A DNA stretch of 64,000 nt, from NCBI RefSeq assembly GCF_031846565.1, contig NZ_JAVRHL010000001.1, positions 806,001 to 870,000 of the forward strand, in the 5' to 3' direction. This document shows positions 45,201 to 53,953 of this stretch, in pieces. The position numbers and the translations under genes are program-made. The notes below the pieces were generated by a model. The model was not told the DNA's origin. It saw only the letters and a program-made list of their open reading frames with translations, and searched no databases. This DNA comes from Tropicimonas_B omnivorans (GTDB lineage Bacteria > Pseudomonadota > Alphaproteobacteria > Rhodobacterales > Rhodobacteraceae). How positions within the stretch are numbered: position 1 is the stretch's first letter; each line of letters opens with the position of its first letter.

Positions 45201-46994
45201 ATCGGCAAGCCGGGCGGTCAGGACGAGGTCGCTGTCGGTGGGGCCGAGGCGTCCTTCGCCGCTCGCCGTGATGGCCGGGCTGTCGATCGAGAAGGCGCGC
45301 AGCGTGGTGCCGCCGGTATCGCGCGCAGCGGACAGGTCGATGGAGACGGGACCATCCAGAAGCTCGTCCGCGGTCTCCTGGCCGATGCTGAGATCGGTGC
45401 CCTGAAGACTGAGTTCCGCATCGAAGATCCCGCCGAGCGCATCGACATTGCCCGACAGGGTCGCTTCGACATCGCCGGTGAGCGGACGGCCCGCGACGCC
45501 GGAAAAGCGGGAGAGATCGTCCGCGTTCAGCGCGGCATCGCCCTCGAAGAGGACCGAGCGGTTCTGGATGCGTGCGATGCCCTCGATTGCGGCGGAGTAG
45601 TTCGTGCCGATCACGTTCAGGGAGGTAAGTTCGAGCGGCTCTCCGTCCGCCCAGGTGAGGTTGACGTCGCCGCGGATGTCCTCCCCGACGGCCTCGGCCA
45701 GAGCTTCGTCCGCCGGGTCGATCCCGCCCGCCGTGAAGGTCAGGTCCGCCGTGACGGCGCGCTCGCCGCCTTCGGCGCGCGGGGCGGCGATGGTGCCGCC
45801 GCCGCCGAGCCGAAGGGTCGCGATCTCGATCTGCGGCTGGTCGATGCCCTGCGCGATGAGGTCCAGCGTCCACCGGTCGCTGACGGAGCCGTCGAAATTC
45901 GCCGTGATCTGGGCGCGATCTACACTCGTGTCGCCGCCCCCGAAGGGCAGCGTGACGGAGCCGCCATCGCTCGAGCGCAGCGCGCCTTCGAGGTCGAACG
46001 CATCGGGAAGTCCGTCCGCACCGATCGCGGCGGAGCCCTCCAGCGTGAGCGAGAGCGCGGAGATGCCCAGCTCCTCGATGACGGTACGGCCGTCGCCGGT
46101 CTGCCGCCCGCGCAGGATGAGCGCGATGTTCGAGCCGAGGAAGTCCTCGTAATCGGGCTGGACGATCTGGGTAATGTCGCCGCCGATCTCCACGTCGAAC
46201 GCCCGGCCGCCATCGTCGGTGCCGTCGAGGGCGACGGTGCCGGTCACGCGGGGTTCGCCATCGGTGTCGAGGGCGATCTCTGCGGTGAAGTCATCGAGCG
46301 GACCTTCGCCCTGCACCGTCAGCTCGAGGGAGGGCGCGCCGGGGATGTTCAGCAGGTTGACCGCCAGACCGTCCGCCGCCTCGTCGACCCGCAGGTCGAG
46401 GGACAGGACCTCGGACTGCCCGTCGAAGGCGGCATCGAGTGCGATCTGTCCCTCGGGGCCGTCGAGCCGCTGGAGCGTGAGGTCCGCCTCGCCGCTGCCA
46501 TCCGCGAGGGACGCGGACCCCTCGAGCGACAGGACGGCCTCCTGGCCGATGATATCCTCGCCGAGGACGGCGCGTTCGATGGAGACCTCGCCGATATTCA
46601 CCGAGACGGGGAGTTCGGGCAGTGAGAAGCCGGAGGCCTGCGCGCTCGGCACGTCCACCTGGGGCTCCGTGATCGGGCGGCGCTCGACGATCAGCTCTTC
46701 GGCGGAAAGTTCGGTCACGGTGAAGCGGCCGCGCAGGAGCGCCGAGCGATTCCAGTCCAGAACGGCGTTTCTCAGCGTGAACCAAGTGCCTTCCTCGTCC
46801 GCGATCGTCAGCTCATCGATCGTGGCGCGAGAGGAGAGCGCGCCCTCGAAGCCCTCGATGCGGATCTGGCGGCCGCCGCCCGAAAGCCGGTCCTCGATGA
46901 AGCCCTGGAGCAGGCCGACATCACGGTCTTCCTGGGCGTGGGCGACGCCCGTGGCCAGAACCACGGCGGTGAGTGCTGCGAGGAATGCGCGCAT
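42243..46994 (-). CDS. tamB: Translocation and assembly module subunit TamB
   Basis: This 1583-residue protein spans the periplasm and partners TamA in outer-membrane assembly and lipid transport. An N-terminal signal or anchor (MRAFLAALTAVVLATGVAHA) is followed by a long beta-rich body and a C-terminal DUF490 domain ending GETSLGIFFERDY. The middle (about 43600-45110) is a tandem array of about 60-residue repeats with the pattern GPLxVTG...GRFxVDVxGSGPYxSxFxVEGPVGxGxT...LPDIAPLAPG. Its ATG overlaps the tamA stop by one base, and a TTG codon lies just before. Confidence 0.95.
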   Translation of the reverse strand: MRAFLAALTAVVLATGVAHAQEDRDVGLLQGFIEDRLSGGGRQIRIEGFEGALSSRATIDELTIADEEGTWFTLRNAVLDWNRSALLRGRFTVTELSAEELIVERRPITEPQVDVPSAQASGFSLPELPVSVNIGEVSIERAVLGEDIIGQEAVLSLEGSASLADGSGEADLTLQRLDGPEGQIALDAAFDGQSEVLSLDLRVDEAADGLAVNLLNIPGAPSLELTVQGEGPLDDFTAEIALDTDGEPRVTGTVALDGTDDGGRAFDVEIGGDITQIVQPDYEDFLGSNIALILRGRQTGDGRTVIEELGISALSLTLEGSAAIGADGLPDAFDLEGALRSSDGGSVTLPFGGGDTSVDRAQITANFDGSVSDRWTLDLIAQGIDQPQIEIATLRLGGGGTIAAPRAEGGERAVTADLTFTAGGIDPADEALAEAVGEDIRGDVNLTWADGEPLELTSLNVIGTNYSAAIEGIARIQNRSVLFEGDAALNADDLSRFSGVAGRPLTGDVEATLSGNVDALGGIFDAELSLQGTDLSIGQETADELLDGPVSIDLSAARDTGGTTLRAFSIDSPAITASGEGRLGPTDSDLVLTARLADLGVIVEDYSGPVTLEGRVQNSAPEVYEVSVDLAAPYDLTARIDGRIAEGTSDVDLAVSLPDIAPYLPDTDYSGPLDVTGNVAETGEGRWRVDVEGSGPYQSSFDISGPVGDGRSDIEGTISLPDVAPLAPGADISGPIRVTGSAVQNDEGLFVVDVEGSGPYESTFDLEGPVGSGRTALEGRVAIPEIAPLLPETMDYEGAVEVTGSFRQSPDGRIVVDVDGAGPYGSTFAVEGPVGGGETALEGAVAIPDIQPLVPGGTYSGPLNVTGTAEQGADGRFTLDVEGTGPYDSVFSVEGPVGGGETSIAFDAALPDIAPLAPGDYSGPLSVSGTAAQTGEGRFAIDVNGSGPYDSTFAVEGPVGDGRSEVSLALNLPSLSPIASGIPGGLSVTGDVAENGDGRFRVDLDASGPYGATASVEGLAGATGTDVDVRVSVPNVGAIAPGINGPLTLTSSVEQVEDTQRYRIDADFSGPYSTSGTVAGVVGAEDSDVDLAVSIPNIAPLAPGLSGSVRVAGNLQQSQSGYAVDLDVTGPGPARASVDGTIAPDFGSAALDATGSIPLGLANAALDPNQIVGTASFDLGLNGPLELASVAGTVSTNGARFFLPNLSQAITDINATVNLGSGTARINASARGGDGGRLSANGTLGLGAGLPADIAVTIRNYVLRDPELYETRVSGDLQLSGPLAGRGGISGRLNLGETEIRVPDSGLGFGGDIPEITHINEPGPVYITRLRADLAGPNADTDGDDASGGGSGGLNLDIRIVADNQIFVRGRGLEAELGGELTLGGTTSDIVPVGRFELIRGRLDILGERIVLDQGAITLQGDFVPYVALSASTETDEYTITIRVEGPVDDPEITFSSTPSLPQEEVLAQFLFGRDVTQLSPLQAAQLANAVATLTGRGGVGIVGQIRENLGLDDLDFTTDETGGTELRIGKYLSDNVYTDVTTGSDGDTEINLNIDVRRNVTVKGSAGSDGETSLGIFFERDY
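43600..45110 (-). repeat. Tandem repeat array inside tamB (about 180-190 bp units)
   Basis: Eight landmarks of the form PYxxx occur at regular steps of 58-63 codons, near 45100, 44905, 44715, 44520, 44340, 44150, 43965 and 43780, followed by a degenerate unit. Several copies share VEGPVGxGxT and GRFxVDVxGSGPY. The array codes for a long beta-repeat groove rather than for non-coding DNA. Confidence 0.85.
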
Positions 46995-48808
46995 CAAAAT
47001 GCCTGCCCGATACCGATGTAGAACTGAACTGAAGGGGCGTCCTCGTCCGGCGTGTCGCCGACGGGCGTCGCGACATCGACGCGGATGGGTCCGATCCCCG
47101 TGGCATAGCGCAGACCGAGGCCGGCGCCGGAGATGGTCTCGCCCGAGCCGTCGGGGAATTCCTCCTCGCCGACATAGCCGGTGTCGTAGAACCCGACGAT
47201 GCCGATCTTGTCCGTCACCTTGGTGCGAACCTCGGCGGACAGCGCGAGATAGGAGCGCCCGCCGATCACGGTATCGTCGATCTCGTCTGTGCCGAGGGTC
47301 TGGAACGGATGCCCTCGCACCGATCCGCCACCGCCGGCGAAGAAGAGATAATCGGGCGGCGCGCTGTCGAGGTCGGGGCCGGTGAGGGAGCCGAGCTGGG
47401 CGCGGCCCGCGAGCACGACGCGGTCCTGTGCGCCGAACCCGTAATAGGCCCGCGCGTCGACTTCCGTCAGGGCCCCGCTGTCGATCTCGCTGATGCCGAC
47501 GAAGGGGGAGACGTCCGCCTTGATGTAGACACCCTCGGTCGCGTCGAGATCGGTGTCCCGGGTGTTGTAGGTCAGGCTGACGGGCAGGGAGACGAGGGAG
47601 AATTCGCGCTCGCCGAACGCATCCTCGACCTGTCCCGCGCGCACCGAGACGCCGACGGTCCCGGTCAGCCGTTCCGAGAAGATCCGCTCGAGGCCGATGC
47701 CGAAGGTCAGCGAGTCCGATTTGTAGCCGGGTTCGTCCTCGGACTCGATCGCGCCGTTGATCAGAAGGTTGGTATCGGGGGTGAAGGTCGCCGGGCGGCG
47801 GAAGAAGCCGGTCAGCGCGTAATCGATCCCGTTGTCTTCCTCGGTCGCGCCGATATTGGTCACGTCGAAGTCGAACCGGAGCCGTTCGGCCCCGCCAAGC
47901 AGGTTCCGGTGCAGCCAGAAGGTGGTGAAGGTCAGACCTTCCACAGAGGAATACTCGAGGCCGACGCCGAGGCGGCGGCGCTTCTCCTCGACCACCGCGA
48001 TGTCGATGGGAAGGGAGCCGTCGGCTGCGAGGGTCTCCGCATCGGAGACGGTAATCGAGCGGAACGCTTCGGTGCGCCGAAGCCGCCTTGTAGCCTGCTC
48101 CAGCTCCTCGGGGTCGTAGATCTCGCCCTCCGGGATGCCGGCGATCGTGCGGATGCGCTCGGTGCGCACGCGCTCGTTGCCGGTGATGATCGGGCGGCCG
48201 AAGCGCAGGCGCGGGCCGGTGGAGATGCCGATCCGGGCCGAGAGGGTGTTCGCGGCGTGATTGGCGGTGATGTTCTCGGAGGCGATGTCCGCCCGCGCGA
48301 AGCCAAGATTGCGCCAGCCGTCGATTCCGGCATTCGCCGCATCGCCGATGATCGATGCGGCGGCGGGTTCGCCCACGGCGAACTCCTCCGGCAGGTCCGT
48401 CTCGGGAGAAAGGGGATCGACCCGCGTCTCGGAGAAGACGAACTGGGGGCCGGGCTGAACGTTCACCACGATCCGGCCGATCCCGGACGGTGCCGACAGG
48501 GGGGACAGATCCGCCGCCTCCCGCCCGTCGACGAAGACGTTGATGACGCCGCTGTAGTAGCCTTCGGAATAGAGCGCCGTCAGAAGACGCGCATATTCCG
48601 CCTTTGCCGCCGCGACGAGTTCGGCCGGGCCGCGCTCCTCGTCCTGGAACGCCGCGCGCAGCACGGAGGCGGCATTCAGGGCGCTCTTGAGGTCTTCATC
48701 GGAACTGCCGACTACGAGGTCGAGGTTCTGGGTGAACGCCGGACCTGCGCCTGCGGCGAGGGCGGCGGCGAGCGCCACGGGGCGCAGGAAAGCTGGGGTG
48801 CGTGTCAT
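46994..48808 (-). CDS. tamA: Translocation and assembly module subunit TamA (Omp85)
   Basis: This 604-residue outer-membrane protein has a signal peptide (MTRTPAFLRPVALAAALAAG), POTRA domains in roughly residues 30-270 and a 16-strand Omp85 barrel. The barrel carries GGGGSVRGHPFQTLG (the VRGY-like loop-6 motif) and ends in SVQFYIGIGQAF with a terminal Phe, the usual BAM signal. tamB follows with one-base overlap. Confidence 0.95.
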   Translation of the reverse strand: MTRTPAFLRPVALAAALAAGAGPAFTQNLDLVVGSSDEDLKSALNAASVLRAAFQDEERGPAELVAAAKAEYARLLTALYSEGYYSGVINVFVDGREAADLSPLSAPSGIGRIVVNVQPGPQFVFSETRVDPLSPETDLPEEFAVGEPAAASIIGDAANAGIDGWRNLGFARADIASENITANHAANTLSARIGISTGPRLRFGRPIITGNERVRTERIRTIAGIPEGEIYDPEELEQATRRLRRTEAFRSITVSDAETLAADGSLPIDIAVVEEKRRRLGVGLEYSSVEGLTFTTFWLHRNLLGGAERLRFDFDVTNIGATEEDNGIDYALTGFFRRPATFTPDTNLLINGAIESEDEPGYKSDSLTFGIGLERIFSERLTGTVGVSVRAGQVEDAFGEREFSLVSLPVSLTYNTRDTDLDATEGVYIKADVSPFVGISEIDSGALTEVDARAYYGFGAQDRVVLAGRAQLGSLTGPDLDSAPPDYLFFAGGGGSVRGHPFQTLGTDEIDDTVIGGRSYLALSAEVRTKVTDKIGIVGFYDTGYVGEEEFPDGSGETISGAGLGLRYATGIGPIRVDVATPVGDTPDEDAPSVQFYIGIGQAF

Positions 48809-49010
48809 GTCGCGTCAACGTTTAACGACGGTCCGGGCACGGCGCCATGGCCAAGGTGACGTTGCGAACCGAGAACGGGCATAAACAAAACGTGTGTCTC
48901 GCCACGGGCGGGGCTGCGGCCCCGGCGCGAACGGCTCCTTGCGGCGTCTCTTCCTTTCGGCGAGGCTCAGTTCACGGGGATCAGACAATTCCAGCAAGGT
49001 GAGCGACAGC

Positions 49011-49649
49011 ATGGCCGGCCGAACGATCACGCTGGCGCAGCAGAAGGGTGGCTCCGGCAAGACGACGCTGGCAGCGAACCTTGCCTGCGCCTACAGGCTG
49101 GAGGGCCGCCGCGTGGCGCTCCTCGACACCGACCCGCAGGGCAGTCTCGGCCGATGGTTCATGACCAGACGGGATGCGCTGGGGGAGGCGGACATGGAGT
49201 TCTCCACGGCTTCCGCATGGGGCGTCTCATACGAGGTGGAGAAGCTGCGTCGGGAGAACGACGTGGTGATCGTGGACACCCCGCCCAAGGTGGATGCCGA
49301 TCTCCGGCCGGCCTTGCGGGAGGCGGATCTGGTGCTGGTGCCGGTTTCCGCGAGCCATCTCGATCTCTGGGCGACCGAGAGCGTGCTGGAGCTGGCGAAG
49401 CGGGAGCGTCGGACGACGCTGCTCGTTCTCAATCGCGCGGGACCGGGAACACGGCTGACGGCGACGATATCGGAAAGCCTGAAGGAGCTCGGGGCCGAGA
49501 TTGCCGAGACGGTGCTCGGGAATCGCGTGGCCTATGCCGAGAGCCTCGGGCGCGGACGGGCCGCGCCGGAGGAGAAGCGTGCCGGTGCGGCGAGGGCGGA
49601 GATCGCGGCGCTCTCGACAGAGATCGCGCGCCTCATCGGCCTCGCCTGA
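49011..49649 (+). CDS. Orphan ParA-family ATPase
   Basis: The 212-residue protein has a deviant Walker A (QQKGGSGKTTLAANLA), DTDPQGSLGRW and Walker B VVIVDTPPK. AAGGTGAG precedes the ATG at 49011. It is short and lacks an N-terminal DNA-binding extension, and no parB or parS is next to it. It probably positions some cargo rather than the chromosome. It diverges from tamA. Confidence 0.88.
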   Translation: MAGRTITLAQQKGGSGKTTLAANLACAYRLEGRRVALLDTDPQGSLGRWFMTRRDALGEADMEFSTASAWGVSYEVEKLRRENDVVIVDTPPKVDADLRPALREADLVLVPVSASHLDLWATESVLELAKRERRTTLLVLNRAGPGTRLTATISESLKELGAEIAETVLGNRVAYAESLGRGRAAPEEKRAGAARAEIAALSTEIARLIGLA

Positions 49650-49685
49650 GCGCGGAGGGCCCGAAGGCCGCCCCGCAGTCCCGGT

Positions 49686-49892
49686 TCAGGCCAGCGCGAG
49701 GTTGGAAGCGCTGGCGCGGCCGTCACGGCCGGATTCGATGTCGAAGGTGACCTTCTGGTCATCAGCGAGGCCCGTGAGGCCAGCGCGCTCGACAGCGGAG
49801 ATGTGGACGAAGACGTCCTTGCCACCACCATCGGGGGCGATGAAGCCATAACCTTTGGTGGAATTGAACCATTTAACGGTGCCGGTGGCCAT
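49686..49892 (-). CDS. cspA: Cold-shock protein
   Basis: The 68-residue protein has both RNA-binding motifs: GTVKWFNSTKGYGFIAPD (RNP1) and DVFVHISAV (RNP2). A strong AAGGAAGGG site precedes the ATG. It acts as an RNA chaperone. A longer open frame reading into the region beyond 49892 is shadow. It is transcribed convergently with the ParA gene. Confidence 0.96.
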   Translation of the reverse strand: MATGTVKWFNSTKGYGFIAPDGGGKDVFVHISAVERAGLTGLADDQKVTFDIESGRDGRASASNLALA

Positions 49893-50239
49893 GGAGTGAC
49901 CCTTCCTTGCTAGTCTCCTGCCCGCGATATTGCGGCAGGTCGGCTTCAGTCGCTTACGATCGAGGGACTGACAGCACGGGTAGCGAGGACAGTGTTCGAT
50001 GCGGCGCAGCGCGTTCGCAGGTCGCATCATGCGCCAAAGAGCGCCACCGCGCAAGGGGGCATGGACAGGACCAACCCTCGCTCTCGGCGTCGTGTTTTCA
50101 AAATCGATCTGGACCGCGCCTGCTCGGGCGCGGAGGGCAAGCCTAACGCACATCCCGGCGGCCTTAAACCTCTTCTCTCGCAGGAAGACTGCGGCGGAAC
50201 GCCCCGACCTGGCCGTGGCGGCGAGTGCTGCCCCGGTGG
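49893..50239. other. Upstream region of cspA and 3' flank of the Cys-rich gene
   Basis: About 350 bases contain the cspA promoter and probably a long 5' leader, as is usual for cold-shock genes. A GC-rich hairpin (CCGCGCC, 6-nt loop, GGCGCGG; 50114-50133) lies downstream of the Cys-rich gene. It lacks a tight T-run, so I do not call it a terminator. Confidence 0.45.
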
Positions 50240-51154
50240 CTACTTGAGGGGACCGGCGCGGAAGCCGTCGTTGATGGCGACGCGGGAGTGCTCGTCGATG
50301 GCGACGGCACGGATGCGGGGGCCGCCCTCCTCGGGATGGTCGTCGTGGTCGCGGGGCAGGCCGACCACGGCGGAGCGGGCGGCGCCCTTGCGGCGGATCT
50401 CGCCCCGGAGGGCGTCCCGCCACCGGCATTCCCAGCGATTGCAGACATCGGCCCGCATCTCGCGGGGCAGGGCGCAGCCGGTATTCGTGTGGTAGACGCA
50501 GGAGCGCTCGATATGCGCCTCGGGCAGTCGGGAGAGGTAGTCCTGCCGGATCTCCTCCTTCCCCGCCTCGGGGTTCTGGCGGAGGTACCACTGGATCGTG
50601 CGCATGTTGATGAAGGCGTCCCGGCCGTTGCCCTGCATGCAGCAATCGCCGCGGCACGCGATGCAGGCGGCGTCGAGGGAGAGCGGATCGCCTTGCTGAT
50701 GCTCCGCGCGCTGGACGAAGTCGGGATCGCCCTCCGCCTCGGTCTGAAGCCATTCCGGCGCCTCTTCCTCCCCGAGCGCCTCCGCGATGGCGCGGCCCAG
50801 ATTGGTCTCGAACCGCTCCAGCTGCTCCTCCTCCTGCGGCACCTCGGTCAGGGTGATATGGGGGACGACGCCGGTCGCGATCCTGTCCAGATCCGGCTCG
50901 CCGGCCTGCGCCGCGGTCGCTTCGATGACATGGGACACGCGCGCCAGCCCCTTTGCCTCGGCCGCATCCCTTTCCTCGGCCTTGCGCTTCACCTCGGCGG
51001 AGGCCGCCTCGATCGTCGCGCGGGTCTGGCAGACGGGGTTGCCGCAGATCCCGAGCCCGGCGCGTTCGGGCGGGACGGGCTGCCCGCAAACCCTGCACCG
51101 CCCGTCGAGCCGCGCCTTCGTCCTGAAAGGATGCATCGAAATAGGGTCCGTCAT
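50240..51154 (-). CDS. Cysteine-rich protein with YkgJ-like metal-binding motif
   Basis: The 304-residue protein has an N-terminal zinc-ribbon-like part (CRVCGQPV then ICGNPVCQ), an acidic helical middle, and a YkgJ-type core CIACRGDCC near residue 165 followed about 60 residues later by CVYHTNTGCALPREMRADVCNRWEC. The CxxCxxxCC plus distal cysteines match the YkgJ family, proposed to chelate zinc or iron. The N-terminal ribbon makes it longer than usual members. It has no signal peptide and no operon partner. Function is unknown. Confidence 0.75.
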   Translation of the reverse strand: MTDPISMHPFRTKARLDGRCRVCGQPVPPERAGLGICGNPVCQTRATIEAASAEVKRKAEERDAAEAKGLARVSHVIEATAAQAGEPDLDRIATGVVPHITLTEVPQEEEQLERFETNLGRAIAEALGEEEAPEWLQTEAEGDPDFVQRAEHQQGDPLSLDAACIACRGDCCMQGNGRDAFINMRTIQWYLRQNPEAGKEEIRQDYLSRLPEAHIERSCVYHTNTGCALPREMRADVCNRWECRWRDALRGEIRRKGAARSAVVGLPRDHDDHPEEGGPRIRAVAIDEHSRVAINDGFRAGPLK

Positions 51155-51483
51155 CCGGAATGAATGAGGCCATCCTGACCGCTACGGAGCGCATCGGTCA
51201 AGAAGGGCGGAGACCGGGGTCGGAAGCGAAAGAGCGGGCGATCGCGGTGTGAAGACCGGTTTGGCGAGGGGGCCGCCCGCTCCGAGGCTTCGGGGTCGGG
51301 ACTTATGTGTTCATGGCAAACACCTGCGGCGCCCTGTCCCGGTCGTTTTCGGCTGACGGTCTTTTCGGTCCCGGCTCCGGAGCTGGCCGCGTCATCGCGA
51401 GGCGCGCAAAATAAAGGGGCGCCCGGCTGGCGGGCGCCCCTTTCGATCCTGTGCCGCCCCGTGCCCTTTCGGGCGCGTTCGGC
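51155..51483. other. Intergenic region between the Cys-rich gene and ettA
   Basis: About 330 bases hold the promoter of the Cys-rich gene and the ettA terminator at 51413-51443. No coding region in it is convincing. Confidence 0.5.
51413..51443 (-). terminator. Terminator hairpin after ettA
   Basis: AAAGGGGCGCCCG pairs perfectly with CGGGCGCCCCTTT across a 5-nt loop. On the minus strand it lies 41 nt past the ettA stop and continues into TTTATTTT. The symmetric A/T ends could also stop transcription from the opposite side. Confidence 0.9.
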
Positions 51484-53139
51484 TCAGCGGGTGAACTTCT
51501 TGTGCTTCGAGCGGCTCGGCTGGAAGGCTTCGTCGCCGAGGCGGCGGACCTTGTCCTCCTCGTAGGCCGCGAAGTTGCCCTCGAACCACTCGACATGCCC
51601 GTCGCCTTCGAAGGCGAGCATGTGCGTGCAGAGGCGGTCGAGGAAGAAGCGGTCGTGGGAGATGATCACGGCGCAGCCCGCGAAATCCTCCAGCGCATTC
51701 TCCAGCGCTCGCAGCGTTTCCACGTCGAGGTCGTTGGTCGGCTCGTCAAGGAGCAGCACGTTGCCGCCGGCGCGCAGCAGCTTGGCCATGTGCACGCGGT
51801 TGCGTTCGCCGCCCGACAGGAGGCCGACGGGTTTCTGCTGGTCCGGCCCGCGGAAGTTGAAGGCGCCGCAATAGGCGCGGGAGTTCATCTGGGCCTCGCC
51901 GAGTTCGATGATCTCGGCGCCGCCGGAAACTTCCTCCCAGACGGTCTTCTCGGGATCGAGCGCGTCGCGGGACTGGTCGACATAGGAGAGGTCCACCGTC
52001 GGCCCGTAGGACAGCTCGCCCGAATCGGGCTCCTCCTGGCCGGTGAGCATGCGGAAGAGGGTAGATTTACCGGCGCCGTTGGGACCGATCACGCCGACGA
52101 TGCCGCCCGGCGGCAGCGAGAAGGAGAGATCGTTGATCAGGACGCGGTCGCCGTAGGACTTCTGGAGGTTGTCCACCTCGATGACCTTCGAGCCGAGACG
52201 CTCGCCGTTCGGGATGATGATCTGCGCCTTGCCGACGCGCTCCCGCTCGGACTGGCCCGCCATCTGCTCATAGGCGTTGATCCGGGCCTTGGACTTGGCC
52301 TGCCGCGCCTTCGCGCCCGCCCGGATCCACTCGAGCTCGCGGTCGAGGGACTTCTGCCGGGCCTTGTCCTCGCGGGCCTCCTGCGCCAGCCGCTTGGCCT
52401 TCTGGTCGAGCCATGCGGAGTAGTTGCCCTCGTAGGGAATGCCGCGGCCCCGATCGATCTCGAGGATCCAGCCGGTGATCTCGTCGAGGAAATACCGGTC
52501 GTGGGTGACGATCAGGATCGTGCCCTTGTAGTCGACCAGGTGCTGCTGGAGCCAGGCGATGGTCTCGGCATCGAGGTGGTTGGTCGGCTCGTCGAGGAGC
52601 AGCATTTCGGGCGCTTCGAGCAGGAGCTGGCAGAGCGCGACGCGGCGCAGCTCGCCGCCCGAGAGGTTCGCCGGCATCGCATCGTCCGGCGGGCAGCGGA
52701 GCGCTTCCATCGCGATGTCGATCCGGCTGTCGAGATCCCACAGGTTCTGGCTGTCGATGGTGTCCTGAAGGGCGGACATCTCCTCGGCGGTCTCGTCCGA
52801 GTAGTTCATCGCCAGCTCGTTGTAGCGCTCGAGGATGTCCTGCTTTTCCTTCACGCCGAGCATGACGTTCTCGCGCACGGTCAGGCTGTCGTCGAGCTGC
52901 GGCTCCTGCGGCAGGTAGCCGACCCGCGCGCCCTCGGCGACCCAGGCCTCACCGGAGAAGTCCTTGTCCTGACCCGCCATGATACGCATCAGGGTGGACT
53001 TGCCCGAGCCGTTGGCGCCGACCACACCGATCTTCACGCCCGGCAGGAAGTTGAGGCGGATGTTCTCGAAGCACTTCTTGCCGCCCGGATAGGTCTTGGA
53101 GACGCCGTCCATGTGGTAGACGTACTGGTAGGTTGCCAT
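51484..53139 (-). CDS. ettA: Energy-dependent translational throttle protein EttA (ABC-F)
   Basis: This 551-residue ABC-F protein has two ATPase domains and no membrane part. Walker A motifs are GANGSGKS and GPNGAGKS. The signatures are NLSGGELRRVALCQLLL with LLLDEPTNHLD, and LLSGGERNRVHMAKLL with LLLDEPTNDLD. The arm and linker helices (AWLDQKAKRLAQEARED onward) are present. It binds the ribosomal E site and gates elongation by energy state. The start MATYQYVYHMDGVSKTYPGG is typical. Confidence 0.96.
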   Translation of the reverse strand: MATYQYVYHMDGVSKTYPGGKKCFENIRLNFLPGVKIGVVGANGSGKSTLMRIMAGQDKDFSGEAWVAEGARVGYLPQEPQLDDSLTVRENVMLGVKEKQDILERYNELAMNYSDETAEEMSALQDTIDSQNLWDLDSRIDIAMEALRCPPDDAMPANLSGGELRRVALCQLLLEAPEMLLLDEPTNHLDAETIAWLQQHLVDYKGTILIVTHDRYFLDEITGWILEIDRGRGIPYEGNYSAWLDQKAKRLAQEAREDKARQKSLDRELEWIRAGAKARQAKSKARINAYEQMAGQSERERVGKAQIIIPNGERLGSKVIEVDNLQKSYGDRVLINDLSFSLPPGGIVGVIGPNGAGKSTLFRMLTGQEEPDSGELSYGPTVDLSYVDQSRDALDPEKTVWEEVSGGAEIIELGEAQMNSRAYCGAFNFRGPDQQKPVGLLSGGERNRVHMAKLLRAGGNVLLLDEPTNDLDVETLRALENALEDFAGCAVIISHDRFFLDRLCTHMLAFEGDGHVEWFEGNFAAYEEDKVRRLGDEAFQPSRSKHKKFTR

Positions 53140-53248
53140 GTGCTCGCTCGCTGACTGGTTTGGCGTCCTAGTTACGGCGCCATGGCCCCTTGTTCAACGG
53201 GCAGAGGCACGGCAGGGGGCTGGGACCTGCGCGCACAGACGGGACGAC

Positions 53249-53848
53249 ATGATGCGATACGACCTTCCTCCGGGCGCGCCGCGCGGAGCCATCGGCCTTC
53301 TGGGCGGCTCCTTCGATCCGCCCCATGCGGGCCACGTGGCCCTGACGGAGGCGGCGCTGGCGGCGTTCGGTCTGGCGCGCATCTGGTGGATGGTGAGCCC
53401 CGGCAACCCGTTGAAGGAAAACGGTCCCGCACCGATGGAGCGACGTCTCCGTGCGGCGCGCGATCTTGTCCGGCACCCGCGCGTTGTCGTGACGGATATC
53501 GAGGCGCGGACCGGAACGCGCTTCACCGCCGCAACGCTCGCGGCCCTGAGACGGCTCTACCCCCGGCAGCGCTTCGTCTGGCTGATGGGGGCGGACAACC
53601 TCGCTCAGTTTCATCGCTGGGACGACTGGAAGGGGATCATGGAAAGCGTGCCCCTGGGCATCCTTGCCCGCCCCGGATCGCGCCTCTCCGCGCTGACCTC
53701 CCCCGCTGCGCGGGCCTACCCCTCGGCGCGGATACCGGCCGCGCAGTCCCTCACGCTCGCACGGGCGGAGGCGCCCGCTTGGTGCTTCGTGAACATGCCG
53801 CTGTCCCCGGCCTCCTCGACGGCAATACGTGCAAGCGGAGACTGGTGA
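53249..53848 (+). CDS. nadD: Nicotinate-nucleotide adenylyltransferase
   Basis: The 199-residue enzyme makes deamido-NAD from nicotinate mononucleotide and ATP. It carries GLLGGSFDPPHAGHVALTEAAL (HxGH motif), WLMGADNLAQFHRWDDW and SPASSTAIRAS (ISSTxIR motif). ATG at 53249 or 53252 is the likely start. In many bacteria nadD lies next to rsfS-rlmH; here it is about 21.5 kb away. Confidence 0.94.
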   Translation: MMRYDLPPGAPRGAIGLLGGSFDPPHAGHVALTEAALAAFGLARIWWMVSPGNPLKENGPAPMERRLRAARDLVRHPRVVVTDIEARTGTRFTAATLAALRRLYPRQRFVWLMGADNLAQFHRWDDWKGIMESVPLGILARPGSRLSALTSPAARAYPSARIPAAQSLTLARAEAPAWCFVNMPLSPASSTAIRASGDW

Positions 53849-53953
53849 GGGTCGGGCACGCCCGGCTCCTCCGTCCCGTCCCGCCCTTCGACTGGCGCTG
53901 AGGGGCCCGGTCGTGCAATCCTGCGCTCCTCCCGCGAGGACAAGGGCAGGCTG

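Noticed and set aside
49686..51194. A 502-residue protein with a cold-shock domain at its end
   Set aside because: Only the last 68 residues match. A strong ribosome site lies at the normal cspA start, and the rest overlaps another gene.
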